From Tolypeutes matacus (taxonomy: Eukaryota > Chordata > Mammalia > Cingulata > Chlamyphoridae), in assembly GCA_026826555.1 (NCBI GenBank), contig JAKSZT010054308.1, forward strand, positions 3,673,930 through 3,737,929: a stretch of DNA of 64,000 bases, read 5' to 3'. Shown here in pieces: positions 34,761 through 46,670 of the stretch (the stretch's first letter is position 1; the number at the start of each line of letters is the position of its first letter). The position numbers were made by a program, and so were the translations under genes. The notes beneath the pieces were generated by a model. It worked only from the letters and a program-made list of their open reading frames with translations, searched no databases and was not told where the DNA came from.

Positions 34761-35662
34761 GAAGTTCAACAAGTTACAATTAATAATGTTAATTATAATT
34801 TTCACAATTATAAAGATTAAGACTATTAATAAAAAAGCCACTATGGATCTACTGTCAATGGGAGAGGTATTTTGAATCATTTCACCTAGAACAGGCAGTT
34901 CTATACTTCTGTGCATGAGTTTCAGAAAAATTTGTTTAAAAGTCTACAATGTAAAAGTGCTGAAAAAAAAGCACATCTTAGAATAAATCCATTCCCGGAG
35001 AAATGGAAAAAATTATATATATATACACAATTCTAATTAGAAATAATGTTTAACAATCCATTTTCAACATTTATTTTACATATTCTTTACTTGGCTTTTC
35101 CTCCCCCATGACAATCAGATACACAGTCAACTGCCCTTAAAGCTAATGCATGTCCAACAGAAACTAAAGATTTGCAGCTTTGGCACAGTAATTTCCTTCT
35201 AGCCAGTACTGTATAGAGTTTGTTTGTGAGACTTGCTTCTCACATCTCTAGTATCAATGCTTTCATTAACCTCTTTTTCATCCATTTTAGAAAATAAATG
35301 TGAAATGCAATACAATCCAAATAACTGCCCACTGCTTACAGACGAGAAGGGAAAGCAGCTGCAATTGTACGGTTGGCTGGCAGGCTTACTACCATGTGAC
35401 AGCTCAAAGTATTCCTTTGCTTGTCAGCTCAAGCTGCTGCATTTGAAAGCTGGTCAGGCTTGTCAGCATATACAATATGACTTTATAGGATGTAGGAACA
35501 CTCATGAGCTTTCCTGCCTGGGGCCATCCTGTCTTTCCCCCAGCCCCTGCCCCCCACCCCTGAATGCTGGGTTCTGTTCCTAGGGAGCGCTATGGCCTGG
35601 AACCCGGGCCGGCAGGTATCCGAAGGCCATGAACTTGTGCAGGCGAGCAGGCACCCACTCAC

Positions 35663-35832
35663 ACGCGCACGCTCTGCTGGATGATGCGGATCCAGGTGCT
35701 CCGGTCGTCCCGGGATGCTGTGTGCACCTCGTACATCTCGGGGGGAGCCGCACTGATCAGAAACATCCCTTTCTCCTGGTTGGCGATGTCCCGGACTATT
35801 AGATTTTGTAGCGATACCACCGAGGGCTTGTC
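35663..35832 (-). CDS. ARHGEF2: ARHGEF2 coding exon 13: second half of the PH domain
   Basis: Encodes [40 protein letters not shown] and ...[11 protein letters not shown], including the conserved Trp of the PH C-terminal helix. The acceptor is tttggcag, the donor gtgagtgg. Confidence 0.96.
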
Positions 35833-36012
35833 CTGCCAAACAGGGAGAAGGAAGGATTAAGTCTGGAAATCCCACCCCTTGGCTATTTGGGTCTTCAGTC
35901 CTTCCAGAATGCCCAAAGGATTGAACAGTACAAGTTAAGAGCCCGGGCTTCGGAGCCAGCCAGAGAGAACTTAGAAACTCATGTGACCCTTGACAAATTA
36001 TTTAACTGACTT

Positions 36013-36168
36013 AAAAAAATTTTTTTTCTAGATTTATTTTTGTTTATTTCTCCACCCCTCGTTTGCACTCACTCTCTGCGTCTTCTTTTAGAAGGCACCA
36101 GAAACCGAACCTGGGGGCCTCCCATGTGGGAGGGAGGCGCCTAATTGCTTGAGCTACCTCTGCTCCCT
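36013..36168 (-). mobile_element. Short DAS-type SINE inserted in a MIR
   Basis: Perfect 13-bp duplication atttaactgactt at 36000-36012 and 36169-36181. The flanks (about 35925-36000 and 36182-36260) together read as one MIR. Confidence 0.88.
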
Positions 36169-36418
36169 ATTTAACTGACTTCAAGCTTTATTTACCTCAC
36201 CTACAAAACGAGAATAACAGACCTTCCTCATAGGTGTAAAAAGTGCCTACACACAGTAGCAATACCTCTTAGCTATTCTTATTTATTATTATATTGTAGC
36301 AATAGTTACAATAAGGTTGTTTGACTCTGGAGGACTCCAAGGTTCTTTTGTTCTTGGGCAGGAAAGTGAGGAGGGCCTGAAACACCTGTCTGTACTGAGA
36401 AGGGAAGGAGGATCTCAC

Positions 36419-36495
36419 CAGGGCAGGAAAGATGTATTTCTGGTCCTTCTCCTGGAGAAACACCAGCACATCCGTCATCAGTAGCATCAGCACAT
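36419..36495 (-). CDS. ARHGEF2: ARHGEF2 coding exon 12: PH-domain beta strands
   Basis: Encodes (D)[20 protein letters not shown] and IFPAL. One change from the human form I recall (VLVLL to VLMLL). The acceptor is cctgccag, the donor gtgagatc. Confidence 0.95.
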
Positions 36496-36754
36496 CTGGC
36501 AGGCAGACCAAGGCAGGAGAATGGTCAGCGCTGGAGGCTCTGAGCAGCTGGGTTTCCCTCTTTCTCAAGGCCCAGGCCTACCCCTCAGAGCTCTCTTCCT
36601 GGCCACTCTCTTCCCTCAGGTTGTTCCCGCCACCTTTTCACACCTCCCACCTAAAACCTCCTCATTCTTATAGCCCAGAAATGGGGGGTGGGGCTGCATG
36701 TGTTATCAGAAGAAGCATCTTCATGCCTCAAGGGATCACCCCATGCCTCCTTAC

Positions 36755-36960
36755 CACTTGCTGGAGGTTTCTTAACCTGGGGCCCAAGGCCCCTGGATTG
36801 TCCATTGCTGGACCTCAGGGGCTGCTCCGTAAACCCTCGGAAGGTGCATAAATACTTTTATGTGTTAACATACACATGTGTATTTTTCTGGATAAAAGGG
36901 TCTAGAATTTTAGTGAACATCAAAAAGGATTCCCAGAGCAGCAGGGACCACCCTTTTTAG
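36755..36960. mobile_element. hAT-like element remnant
   Basis: Starts 'ggtttcttaacctggggccc' and has 'gatttccagagcagcagggacc'-like decay near the end. Related in outline to 8555-8987, but no clear second terminus. Confidence 0.4.
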
Positions 36961-38141
36961 GTTCCATGTCTAAAAACTAACTTATGACCTTGTGGATATC
37001 TGACCTAAATTTCCCCACTCCAGCATATTCCTACTTCTCATTCTGTGCTCATGGGGAGGGAGAAAGTTGGTTTTCTTCCTTTAAAGGACTGAAAGAAACT
37101 CTCCTCCCCCATCCACCCATCTCTCCCAAGGCTGAATAATCCCATCTTCTTCAAGCCTACCAGGCTCTTCATTTTCCTTCTCTGCCCTACCCTTCAAGCT
37201 CTCAGATCCTATGATCTGAGGGGTCCTGCACTTTAAGACTGAGGGAGGAAACAAAGGTCAATTCCATAAAACTTGGATGTCACAGTCAAGAAAAGGCACA
37301 CGCACCCTTTGCCCCTGGGGCTCTGACTGAGCTGTGGGCAAGCAGAAGGGGAGGGCTTTTGCTAAATGCTTCAGAAATAAAGCTCTCCAGCCTTGCTATT
37401 TTTAACCCCCCATGGTTTATATTCTTAGCTGCTGCGTGGGAGGGATGGGAAGGAGAGAAAGGGATGAAGGAAAAAAGCTGGTGAAGACTGACAGTATCCA
37501 AGCCCATGGACTGGGGTGTTCATGACATGGGTAGAGAGGCTCAGAAAGGCTCTAGCCTCAGGTATCACGGTTTACTTTTGTCCCTCTTTCCTCACCCCCA
37601 AAGCCAAGGCTGCAGTTCTCTTGCCTTGACGGAGGTAGGAGACGGCCAGCACAGACCGACTCTGGGAAGAGAGTGTGGGAGAGTGTGCCCCACCCCCAAA
37701 TACCCTCTCTGCTCGGCTCTCTTCTCTCCCTCGGCCCTGCCTGTCCTTCACTGGGCTCCGTCCCCACTCTAGGTCTTTCCCAGCTGCGTTCCCAAAGCAT
37801 CACATTCCCCAGCCCTAGTAGCTGGGAATCCAGCTGATGGAGCAACTGCCCTGATTTGATCTTCTGGTCTAGCTGTTTCTCTGTCTTCCTCATCAAACTG
37901 ATAGCTCTCTGGGGACACAAGGCCAAAAGAAATGAATAAATATTCATAAGGAAGTCTCTGTATGGTCCATGAAGTTACATCTAGAACTCGGACTTCAGTT
38001 GCAACAGAGACCAAGTTTTTCTCTCTCGTTGGGTCCCACCCACAGAGTGCAGGGCTGCAGAGAGGCCAGCAGAGTTGGATGTTCCTCCCTCTCTCTATCT
38101 GCCCCCAGATCCTTGCCTGGTGTGTCGAGCAGACCACTTAC

Positions 38142-38390
38142 CTTTGAAACGTCCGGTCGCTGTCTTCCAGAGCAAGCAGCCATCATGGATGAGCTTGCGC
38201 CGCAGAAGCTCCTCTCGGCCAAAGGGGCCCTTGCCGGGCACTGGGGTCTGGGCTCGGGGGTCCATGCGGTTGTAGATCTCCTGCAGACGAGCCCCCTTCT
38301 CCAGCTCGTGCACGTCCTGGTCCACGTTGGATAGCAGCTCCTTCACCAGCCCCAGTGCCATTGTCAGGTCCTGGCGCTCCTCCTCAATCC
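38142..38390 (-). CDS. ARHGEF2: ARHGEF2 coding exon 11: end of DH, linker and start of PH
   Basis: Encodes (G)[20 protein letters not shown] through the [17 protein letters not shown] linker to [16 protein letters not shown]. This is the DH C-terminal helix leading into the first PH strands. The acceptor is ggtgccag, the donor gtaagtgg. Confidence 0.96.
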
Positions 38391-38605
38391 CTGGCACCAG
38401 GGGTTCGGGACGGGGGTGGCTCAGCCAGCTGCATTCCAGCCCCAATTCCCACCCTGTCTTGATTCCACCTTCGGGGGCTGCCCAGGGTCCCCCGCCGACT
38501 CCAGCCTGACCCTACCCCTTCCCTTGGTCACCGGTCACCCTGAGACTTCCCTCGCCCCGCACCACCCTCTTCCACTGTTCCCCCTCCCTGCACCCGCCTG
38601 CTCAC

Positions 38606-38723
38606 CATGGGAGTGCTGCAGGATGCGGTTGATGAGCACCGGGTACTTGGTGATGCGCTGCGTCACGAGCAGAATGCACTCCTGCACCCCGTGCCGCTTC
38701 AGCACGGCCGAGCGGGTCACCTT
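38606..38723 (-). CDS. ARHGEF2: ARHGEF2 coding exon 10: DH-domain catalytic helix region
   Basis: Encodes [20 protein letters not shown] and [27 protein letters not shown] is the conserved DH signature (CR3) that contacts the Rho GTPase. The acceptor is cccttacag, the donor gtgagcag. Confidence 0.96.
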
Positions 38724-39128
38724 CTGTAAGGGAAGAGGCAGGGCTCAGGGCCAGAGTGGCACAGAGAGGAGGCCACAGGGGCATCACAGGGCAAGAGAAA
38801 GGGCGCTGGACTTAGAGCCTGAGCCCTACTGCCAGCCCTGCCCTGCCCTGGGCCCCTATACGCCTCCCCCTGGTCTAGGTGAGGCACCTGCCTCTGGTAG
38901 TTGGGTCTGTTGTGAGGAACAACCAAGACAAAGGGGTGAGAAGTGCCTGGGAGTTATTAAGAAGGGCTCTCCCAGCAGGAGGGGCTACTGCTGACCAGCT
39001 CCAGGCATGGATGGGCCCATAAGGGCTGGTGAACTTTTAAACCGATCCCCCAAACACATGAATGGTGCAGGCTGAGCTTGGGCCGTTAGATGAGGCTCTG
39101 AGTGCGGGTCCTGTCGGGGTCTGCTCAC

Positions 39129-39254
39129 CCGGATGAACTGCTGGAAGCGTTTGTCTCGGGCATACAGCTCCTTATAGAGCTTTAAGGCCTTGGTGTGGCG
39201 GCTGCAGAATTCCGAATAGGTTTTACGCATCTGCTCTGCGTTGGGGCCTGAGAA
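39129..39254 (-). CDS. ARHGEF2: ARHGEF2 coding exon 9: DH domain
   Basis: Encodes [20 protein letters not shown] and [22 protein letters not shown]. Phase 0 on both sides. The donor is gtgagcag, the acceptor ttctag. Confidence 0.95.
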
Positions 39255-39443
39255 CTAGAAGTTGGGAGAGCAAGGCTAGGTCAGCATATCCCCTGAAGTC
39301 ACCATCTATTCCCTGGACACACCTTTGGCCTCCTGCCAAACAGGCCAGCTTCCCACTTCCTCCTAGAGTTTGCAGGTAAGAGAGGTCTACTCCAGTCATC
39401 CCTCCTTCCATGCCAATGATCTACGGGTCCTGCCTGTTCCCAC

Positions 39444-39694
39444 CTGGCTGATGAGCAGGTCGCCCAAGCGATGGATGACGAAGTTCCGGGTGCTACCAGA
39501 ACACAAGGCCTGGTGTCGGCGTTCCAACAGCTGGCTGAGGAAGCGTGTATGGATGTCGCTGAGCTCATCCACGCAGGGGAACAGGCCCTGGACCACTCCT
39601 GGCTCCAGCTGTAGCTCTTCCAGCATCCCCGTGCGGAAGAGGCGGGTCATGATCTTCAGCGTCCGCACGTGGTGCAGCTCCGTCTGGATCAGCT
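39444..39694 (-). CDS. ARHGEF2: ARHGEF2 coding exon 8: start of the DH domain
   Basis: Encodes (E)[20 protein letters not shown] through [17 protein letters not shown]. The E-LIQTE-HHVRTL block is the CR1 helix of the RhoGEF DH domain, whose first Glu is essential for exchange in the family. The acceptor is gtccccacag, the donor gtgggaac. Confidence 0.96.
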
Positions 39695-40129
39695 CTGTGG
39701 GGACAACGGGACATTTGGCCTCGATGCTGGTTTGGCCGTGTCTGGGGGTGCCCTTCAGAGCTCAGGTGCGGTTTCCAAGGTCTCTTCCAGGCTGCCATTC
39801 TGCACTATGATGATCTTAGAGCATCTTCTAGTCATTGTTGTTTTAGGGGAAGACCCTGTATTCTCTACATGTCTATGGCTCCCAGCACACTGCTGGGCAC
39901 GGAGCAGGCAGAGTAAAGACTGAGCACTGGGCTGAAGGAAAACACAGGGCCTTGGAGACCAATAGTCGCCAGCAGTGGGGCCTCCTGGGTAAATTGTGGG
40001 GTGCCAGGCAGGGGTTCGGAGGCCAATGGGATGGAGAGGAAGGGTCTTGAGAGGTGGAGGTGGCAGAAGGAAAGACAATGATAAGGCCGGGTGGAGGAAG
40101 AGGAAGGCTGGGGTGGTGTCTTGGCTCAC

Positions 40130-40276
40130 CATAGATGACGTCCTGCTGCTTCATCACCTCCTTCTTGTGCTGCTGCAGGAAGCTGCTATCCACAGCAAGG
40201 CTCCAGGAGTCGGCCGCAAAGTCCTTCTCATCCATCTCAAAGTCACTCATCAGCTCATTGTAGATCACCTCTGCAC
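40130..40276 (-). CDS. ARHGEF2: ARHGEF2 coding exon 7, with tandem acceptor
   Basis: Encodes [20 protein letters not shown] through VMKQQDVIY. The acceptor region reads cag-gtgcag-AGG. Use of the first AG gives DE-GA-EV. Use of the second, with the exon ending at 40270, gives DE-EV. Both keep frame. The donor is gtgagcca. Confidence 0.92.
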
Positions 40277-40423
40277 CTGGATATAGGTGGGGGAAGCAAC
40301 TCAGAGCCAAATTCTCTTCCTGGAATCCTGGGCCCTTCTCAGACCACTCCCTGCCCTGCCCTTCCCAGGCCTGCCCCCACCAAGCCCTCATCCCCAGGTC
40401 CCCCCAGGCCCGGGCACGCTCAC

Positions 40424-40533
40424 CTTCGTCGATGAGGGACTCCACTGACAGGGTTCGGTTCCGCATGTTGAGGGAGTCTGTGGACTGTGAGAGGATCCGG
40501 CGCAGCCCCAGGGGAGACTCATCATTGAAGTGT
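40424..40533 (-). CDS. ARHGEF2: ARHGEF2 coding exon 6
   Basis: Encodes [36 protein letters not shown]. Ser-rich regulatory linker between C1 and DH. The acceptor is cccctcag, the donor gtgagcgt. Confidence 0.95.
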
Positions 40534-40724
40534 CTGAGGGGAGTGGAGGCAGCTGCGTCACCCCCAGCTGGGCAAGAGAGCCCTTCCCAGATGGGCGACC
40601 AAGGCTGGGATCCAAGAGGGAGTCACCCTAGGTTCTCCTCACCTGTCCACAATTCTGAGCCCCCCAGTCTCCGCTGCCACACTCTCTGCCTGCCTGGCTC
40701 CCCCTTCCCCAAGCAGAGGCTCAC

Positions 40725-40854
40725 CCAGCAATGTTGGTGGTGGAAACGCTCTTGGATAAGGATAAGGAGGAGCGGCCACGGCGGGAGCCGAGGAGGGACT
40801 GCCGGAAGCTGTCCGATGGGTAGATAGCAGAACTAGGTCGCTCCCGGATTGTTG
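40725..40854 (-). CDS. ARHGEF2: ARHGEF2 coding exon 5: Ser/Arg-rich regulatory linker
   Basis: Encodes [20 protein letters not shown] and [23 protein letters not shown]. It includes the KSVS serine matching the PAR1b/PKA-type site near Ser143 of human GEF-H1. Armadillo has LSKS where I recall LAKS. Confidence 0.95.
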
Positions 40855-41089
40855 CTGTGAGGGAGAGGGGTCATGGAGAGGATACTGAGCAGGCCCACTT
40901 CAAAGTGTGAGGCCTTCCCAAGGCTCCTTCCCTGGAAATAAGGCCTCCTCTCCTCCCCCACCCTCCTCCCTAGAAAAGAAAAATGACAACAATGCCACCT
41001 TACATCTATGCCACACTTTCAGTGTTTACAAAGAGCTTTCACTTGTCTTATCTCTTCCCCAAAACAAGCCTTCTCATAAGAGGTGAAAA

Positions 41090-41290
41090 ATTTTCTTGTT
41101 TACTTTTTTATCTGTTTTTTTGTTTATTATTACTATTGAAATAATGAAAATGCTCTAATAATGATTGAAATGATGAATGCACAACTATGTGATTATACCA
41201 AATACCATTGATTGTACATTTTGGGTGAATTATATTCTTTATTCATATGTACCAAGAAAATTGATTTGTTTGGAAAAAAAAAAAAAATCC
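41090..41290 (+). mobile_element. LINE-1 3' end in an ARHGEF2 intron
   Basis: Sense L1 tail (gaatgcacaactatgtgatt...accaagaaaattgatttgtt) ending in A13. Confidence 0.65.
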
Positions 41291-41484
41291 AGGATGGGAC
41301 TAGGCTCAGGTGACCAGCAGCCCATTTGGAGTCTTTTGATCTACCAAGAACCTGGACCACCTTTGTGGCCCCCACCCGTGGATGGCAAGAAGGTGTTGTG
41401 TGTGGGAATGGCCTCGTGGAGGGGGGCAGTAGAGCCCAGGCTCCAGGGTCCTGCGGGGGGCACCTCCACTCCCCTGCTACTCAC

Positions 41485-41548
41485 TCTTACTGCGAAGCGA
41501 GACCGACTGCAAGGCAGTGTTGTTCTTCAGCAGGGCAGCTTTCTGTTG
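41485..41548 (-). CDS. ARHGEF2: ARHGEF2 coding exon 4
   Basis: Encodes QQKAALLKNNTALQSVSLRS K. The acceptor is ctctcag; a second AG six bases in (CAACAG) could remove QQ without a frame change. The donor is gtgagtag. Confidence 0.93.
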
Positions 41549-41860
41549 CTGAGAGACAAAGGGCAGGAGAGACACCAAGAACAGCTGTCACCTAAAGGTC
41601 ACCCCACAGGCACAGGGCAGCTGCTGGAGCTGGGCGCCTGGCCCCCTCGGGAGGAAGCTGGCACTGTGGTCAGGGGTGTCAGGGGAGCTGAGCTCCGTGC
41701 TGGGGGGATTTGTCTACAGCGGTAGGCCTGGCCCCCACAGGCCACCGTAGGTGGGGAGAGGGGTTGAGGAACACAGGGGAGGGAATGAATGGGAAAGGCA
41801 TATGGGCATCGCACACTCACTACCCTCTCCCCCAGCCCTCCACCCGCCCTGCCATCTCAC

Positions 41861-41928
41861 CTTCTGCTTGACCTTGGTACAGTTGGCGAGGGTGTCTTTA
41901 CAGCGGTTGTGGATAGTCACATTGCAGG
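41861..41928 (-). CDS. ARHGEF2: ARHGEF2 coding exon 3: second half of the C1 zinc finger
   Basis: Encodes (T)[22 protein letters not shown]. It supplies the later Cys/His ligands of the C1 domain (CNVTIHNRC...NC). The acceptor is cctcccag, the donor gtgagatg. Confidence 0.95.
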
Positions 41929-42359
41929 CTGGGAGGGTGGGGTAGAGAGGGTGAAGGGAGGGCCGGGTGGTACAGGAGGGGACACACCCACATGCAGACA
42001 CCCATCTCCCCCTGGCCGCACAGTCCTCAAATACCCCTGCTCCGCCCTTCCCAGGCTTCTCAGCCATTGCGGCACCCCAGGCCTTCCTCCGCCCCCCTCC
42101 CCCTTCCTTCAAGCAGGAAATGGAGTGAGAGGGGAACAGGTGCTGAATGTAGCTAAGCAGTCATGAGGGGTGGGCAGCCCTGACTCGAAGATGACCTTGA
42201 GGGGTGGATGGGAAGGAAGCAGGGGTACTGGCTGCCAGAGATGGGCTCAAGAAGCCCAAAGGTGGTTGAGACAGGCAGCTAGACAAGAGGGTCCCACAGA
42301 ACAGAAGCAGGCACAGGGGCAGCTGGGATGGGGGCAGGAGCAGTGAGGGGAAAATGAGC

Positions 42360-42545
42360 ATTTTCTGAGCATTTAATCCTAACAGCACTTGACGGGGGAG
42401 CCAACCAGCCTCACTGTAAAGGAGAGAAACCTGTCCAAGGGAGGTCAGGTCATCTGCCAGAGGCCACACAGCTAGTAGTAGAGCTGGGATTTGAACTCAG
42501 GCCTGCCTGAATCCAAAAACAACGCTCTTTCCATCCAAAGAACAC
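42360..42545. repeat. MIR in an ARHGEF2 intron
   Basis: Ends 'ggccacacagctagtagtag' and 'agctgggatttgaactcagg', the classical MIR core. Confidence 0.7.
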
Positions 42546-44090
42546 ACATGCCCATGATCTCTGGCTGGGCCTAAGCACCTCCAAGGCCGAAGGATCCACT
42601 GGAAGAGTGGGGACGGCCATGCCCTGCCCTGTCCCTCTCCCCCAAGCCTGCCTGCTGTGACTCCAGCCAGTCTGCCTTCTCCCTTCCAGGCCCGGGGAGT
42701 CCTGTTCCCCAACTCAAGCAAACCCCCAGCTCCCACACTCCATCTGCTTCTCCCCATCCCCGCCTGCCTTGCCATGGGATAGGAGAGCGGTGTAGAAGGA
42801 AGGAGTCACCAAGCCCAGCACTGGGACCACTGGCACTCCCCTTCCCCCCATGCCCCCATCCTTGGCCTTCTCTAGTTTCCCCTCCCCCGTCCAGCACAGG
42901 AAACTCTGCTAACTCCTTCAGACAATACCCAGCACCATGCTCACTTCCACAAATACAAGGCAAGCAGGGTGGGGCAGGGGTGGCCAGACAGAAATGGGGG
43001 TGGGGATGCTCTGGAGCTCCCTTCTCCTACCCCCACCACCCAGTGTCTCTGGATCGAACCTCCGCTTTCCACCTGCTCTCAAAATAGTGCTGCCCGCCTC
43101 CCCTGTTCCCCTGGCAACAAGCTTCCAGATTGGGAATTCTGTCAGGTCTCTAGAGGGATCTAGATTGGGGTTCCCCTCCTCATCCATAACTCTAAATTGA
43201 GCACTGAGGAAGTAGGGAGGCCTTACCGGTTCTTTCTGGGGGTTCCTTCCCCAAGTTCCACAAGGATTTAGATGCTAGAGCTTTGGTCCTATCCTTCAGC
43301 AGCAGGTCTCAATTATCTCCAATCCTGCTCCCCTCAGAAGCACCTCTTTGCCATAAATTCAGGAGGAGCGGGCAGGGGGAGGGGGAGGGGGCAGGAGCCC
43401 TCTGTCTGGGCATCTTGGGGAAGGAAGCAATTCCCTGCAAACATTCCCTAAAACCAGGGCTACCCTCCTATGTGAGGAAAGGTCAGGAGTTCTAACCCCT
43501 ACTCCCCAACACACAGACACACACACACACGCACACCCCTACTGTAGTTTTCTCATTATGTAGTCACACTAGGAATTTGAGGTGGAGGTTCCTAATCCCA
43601 TCCTCTGCTTCAAAGAGCAGAAATGCCAGGCTCTGCCCCCTGGCGATAAAAAGGTAGGGCAAGGGGACCCTGAAGTCCTGGGTGTCCAGTTCTGCCCAGG
43701 AAGATGGGCAGAGCCAGCTGCAAGGCTGGCAGCTTTCAGCCCAGCTCCTCTACCTCCCACCACACAACATTCCTGTTCCTTCTCCAGTCAGTTCCTCCAG
43801 CCCTCAGCAGCTGTTCTGGGAGCCAGGGGGATACCCAGTGGACAGCAGCTGCAAGGGGAGCATCCCAGCAGCCCTTCCCCCATACGCCTGCTTATGCCAC
43901 CTTCTGACAGCCGCCGCCCCTCAGCATGAGGACCGGGAGCAAGGGATGAAGCATCTGGCCCTGGCACTTGGGCCCAGCAGGGGTTAGAGAGGAGAGGGAC
44001 CCTGACGGAGTCAGGGCAGAAAGGGCAGATGGAGAGATTAGGGTCCATGGGCACTGAGTCAGAGTGACATTCAGGAGCCAAACAACTTAC

Positions 44091-44235
44091 TTGGGCAGAT
44101 GAGGGCTTCCTTGGCTGTGATGCTCTTGTTGCAGGCATAGCACATGGTCATGCCTGAAACTGAGATGGTGGTGAAGAGGTGCCCGTTGGTGTAGCGGGCA
44201 TCCTTGGCTTCCTTCATCTTCTCCTTTTCCCGGTT
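44091..44235 (-). CDS. ARHGEF2: ARHGEF2 coding exon 2: first half of the C1 zinc finger
   Basis: Encodes [20 protein letters not shown] and [28 protein letters not shown]. It holds His40 and the first Cys pair of the C1 domain used for microtubule and junction binding. It starts in phase 0, so any upstream exon ending in phase 0 can join. Met28 is the start of a known shorter human isoform. The first codon is Asn where I recall Thr. Confidence 0.95.
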
Positions 44236-46670
44236 CTGTGGAAGGGGCCAGAGAGACAGGAGGTGAGGCCAGAAGATTCCAGGGTGCTTGAGGGGTCCAG
44301 AGAGACAGTCTCCGGGCAGAGTTAAGGGAGAAGTGCTGGCCTAGGATGCTAGAAAGATCCCAATTCCTAAAGTGGAGCCTGCCACGGGGTGTGGGAGCCG
44401 CCCGAAAGCGCCCAGGCCAGGCTCTGGTGCGGCCAGCCCTGAGGGGCTCCTGGGCCCCTGCCCTACCTGGCCTCTGCGGCTGGGCTGCCTCCTGTTGCCA
44501 CTCATCTCCCCGGCTCTAGACCTCCGCGTCCTCACTCCACCTCCCGGCCCCAGCTCTGCTCGCCCCCGAGCTGCTGTACTCTCTTCTCTGTGCCGGGTGG
44601 GGGGAAGATGCGCAGAGAGGAGGGGAGAGCGGGCGAAGCAGAGGGTGCCAGCTCACCAGCGCTTTCAAATCTATGGGAGTTAGCTCCTCTCATAACCATG
44701 ACAACCAGTATTGGAGCCGCTGTCTCCGTGGCAGTCACAGGGGGGGGGGGGGGGGGGTGGGGCTGGGATGGGGGTAGGAGATCCCCTTATCAGATTGGCT
44801 GAGGGGGCAGAAAGCTTCCACTGTCACCCCCGACCCCAAGGTCAGGATCCCAAACCCTTAACTCTTCCATAACCCCCCTGGGAGGCAGTGTATCCTCCAT
44901 TAACCTCGAGGCAGGAGGAGCCTGGTTGGGGCTTGGGTCACTTGTCCTCCCTGGGATCTTTAGGGAAGGAAACTCGGGTGTTCCTGGCAGGAAGTCTCCC
45001 TTGCAGTCTAACTTTCAGCCCTTCTTTGATGTCAGTTGCTCCCCTCTCAGATAACCTAGATAGCTCCCTCTATTCCTCCTTGCCCAATTAGTCTCTCCAA
45101 CCTCGGAAGTCCTTCCTGACATCTGCCCTCCATCTTCCCACTGCAATATCAGTTCTTCTGGCTTTGGTCTCCCTAGAGATAGGGCTCAGCATGTGTTTCC
45201 TCAGAACCTCCTCGGTTTTCTCTTTTGCTGCCCGTGGCCTCTACACTCATCCTTCCTGACCTCTTTCCTGTGCCTTCCTCAAGCCTCCGAGTCTCTCACA
45301 AATCCTGGGAAGGTGGGAAGATGGGGATACCTTTCTTCCCACCTACCCCAGGCCCTTCCTCAGCTGTCACCTCAGACCTCTGGATTTTTCCTCCACCCCT
45401 GGAGGACAGAGAGCAGGAAGAGGAGCTGCCCAGACTGCTCCTCCCAAGGTTTCCTTGCCTCTCAGAAACCAGAGCAGGAACCTGATCCCCGAGGCTGAAG
45501 GATGAGCCCCGGGTCCCGGCAACACTGGCTGGGGCTCTGGGGTAGAAGCAGCAGCAGTCAGTGGAGAGGCTGGACTTGGGAGACATGGCCTGACTACAGC
45601 TCCAACCACCCCAGCAGGCCAGCAGCTAAGGGGTGGGGGAGGGAAGGAATGCAAAGGCAGAAAAGGGAAGTGGGGGGGGGCTGAGTCAGCAGTGAGGGCA
45701 CTGGACGCCGTGCCCCAGAGTCTCAGGGCTTCCTGGAGGCCCAAGAGCCTCCTCTCTCCTGCCTCCCCTCAGAGGCTCCAGGTCTGCCTGGTGATGAGCA
45801 GAGCCCACAGGTCCTGAGGTTGCTCCCTTCCCTTTCCTCTCCTCACCCACCCCCATCATCTATTTTCCTCTTCTCCTCACCTCCTCCTCCTCCCATCTCC
45901 TGGTCTCCCTCTCCCTTCCTCTGTTCCTCCACCTCTGCCTCCCTTCCCCACCCACCCTTCCCCTCTGCTGCCCTTGGCCTCTCCCTGCCTCCTCACCTCC
46001 GGCCTCACAGGGCCTCACCCTGCAGACCACCACCCCTTCCTCCCCCCACCTAGGCCTCCTCTGGGAAACTGACCCACAGCTAACTTTGCAGACTTCCTCT
46101 TTTTCTATTCTGGCACCTACCTACTTGGACCACTAGAAAATTCTCCCTTTGGTCTAACCTCCATTTATTTTACTCCAAATTATAGCTCTTAGTTTAAAAG
46201 GTCAAATCCCCTCTGAATAATAACCTAACAGGGCCTCAAAGACCAAGTCCAAGCATCTCTTGTCACTGTCCCCACACTCCCTTCTCTCCTGCCCTCACAG
46301 CCTTCTTGATGACACAAATAAAAAGCCCAAGCAACTGATTACGTCCAAAAACTAAACATGAAAACAGTATTAGAAAGAACAGTATCTGTCTGGATCAGCG
46401 AGAGCTCCAGCATGGGCACGGCTGCAGAACGGCCCTTATGCTGTGACAGCTCCCACTTTCCTCATGGATTTCTGTCCCAGGCCCTCCCCCTCAGGCCTCC
46501 AGGACCACTCACCTGCCCAGCTGGCTCTGATGGAAGTGAGCAAAGGAAGGGAGAGAATTGGGGCTGCCAGAGAATGGGGGCCCCTGTGCCCCTTCCCCTC
46601 TGGTATCGTCACCCCGCAAAGTGACAACCCAGGTACACTTGTCTGGCCTCCTCCGCCTCCCAACACTCAC
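44236..46670 (-). other. ARHGEF2: ARHGEF2 intron between exon 2 and the 46.7-kb first exon
   Basis: Unique, GC-rich, with a 17-G run at 44742-44758 and a pyrimidine-rich stretch at 45820-46050. Short open frames look random. Confidence 0.55.
44742..44758. repeat. Poly-G run
   Basis: Seventeen uninterrupted G followed by TGGGG. On the ARHGEF2 sense strand this is poly-C. Confidence 0.95.

Noticed and set aside
43500..43540. (CA)n run as regulatory element
   Set aside because: Short ordinary microsatellite.
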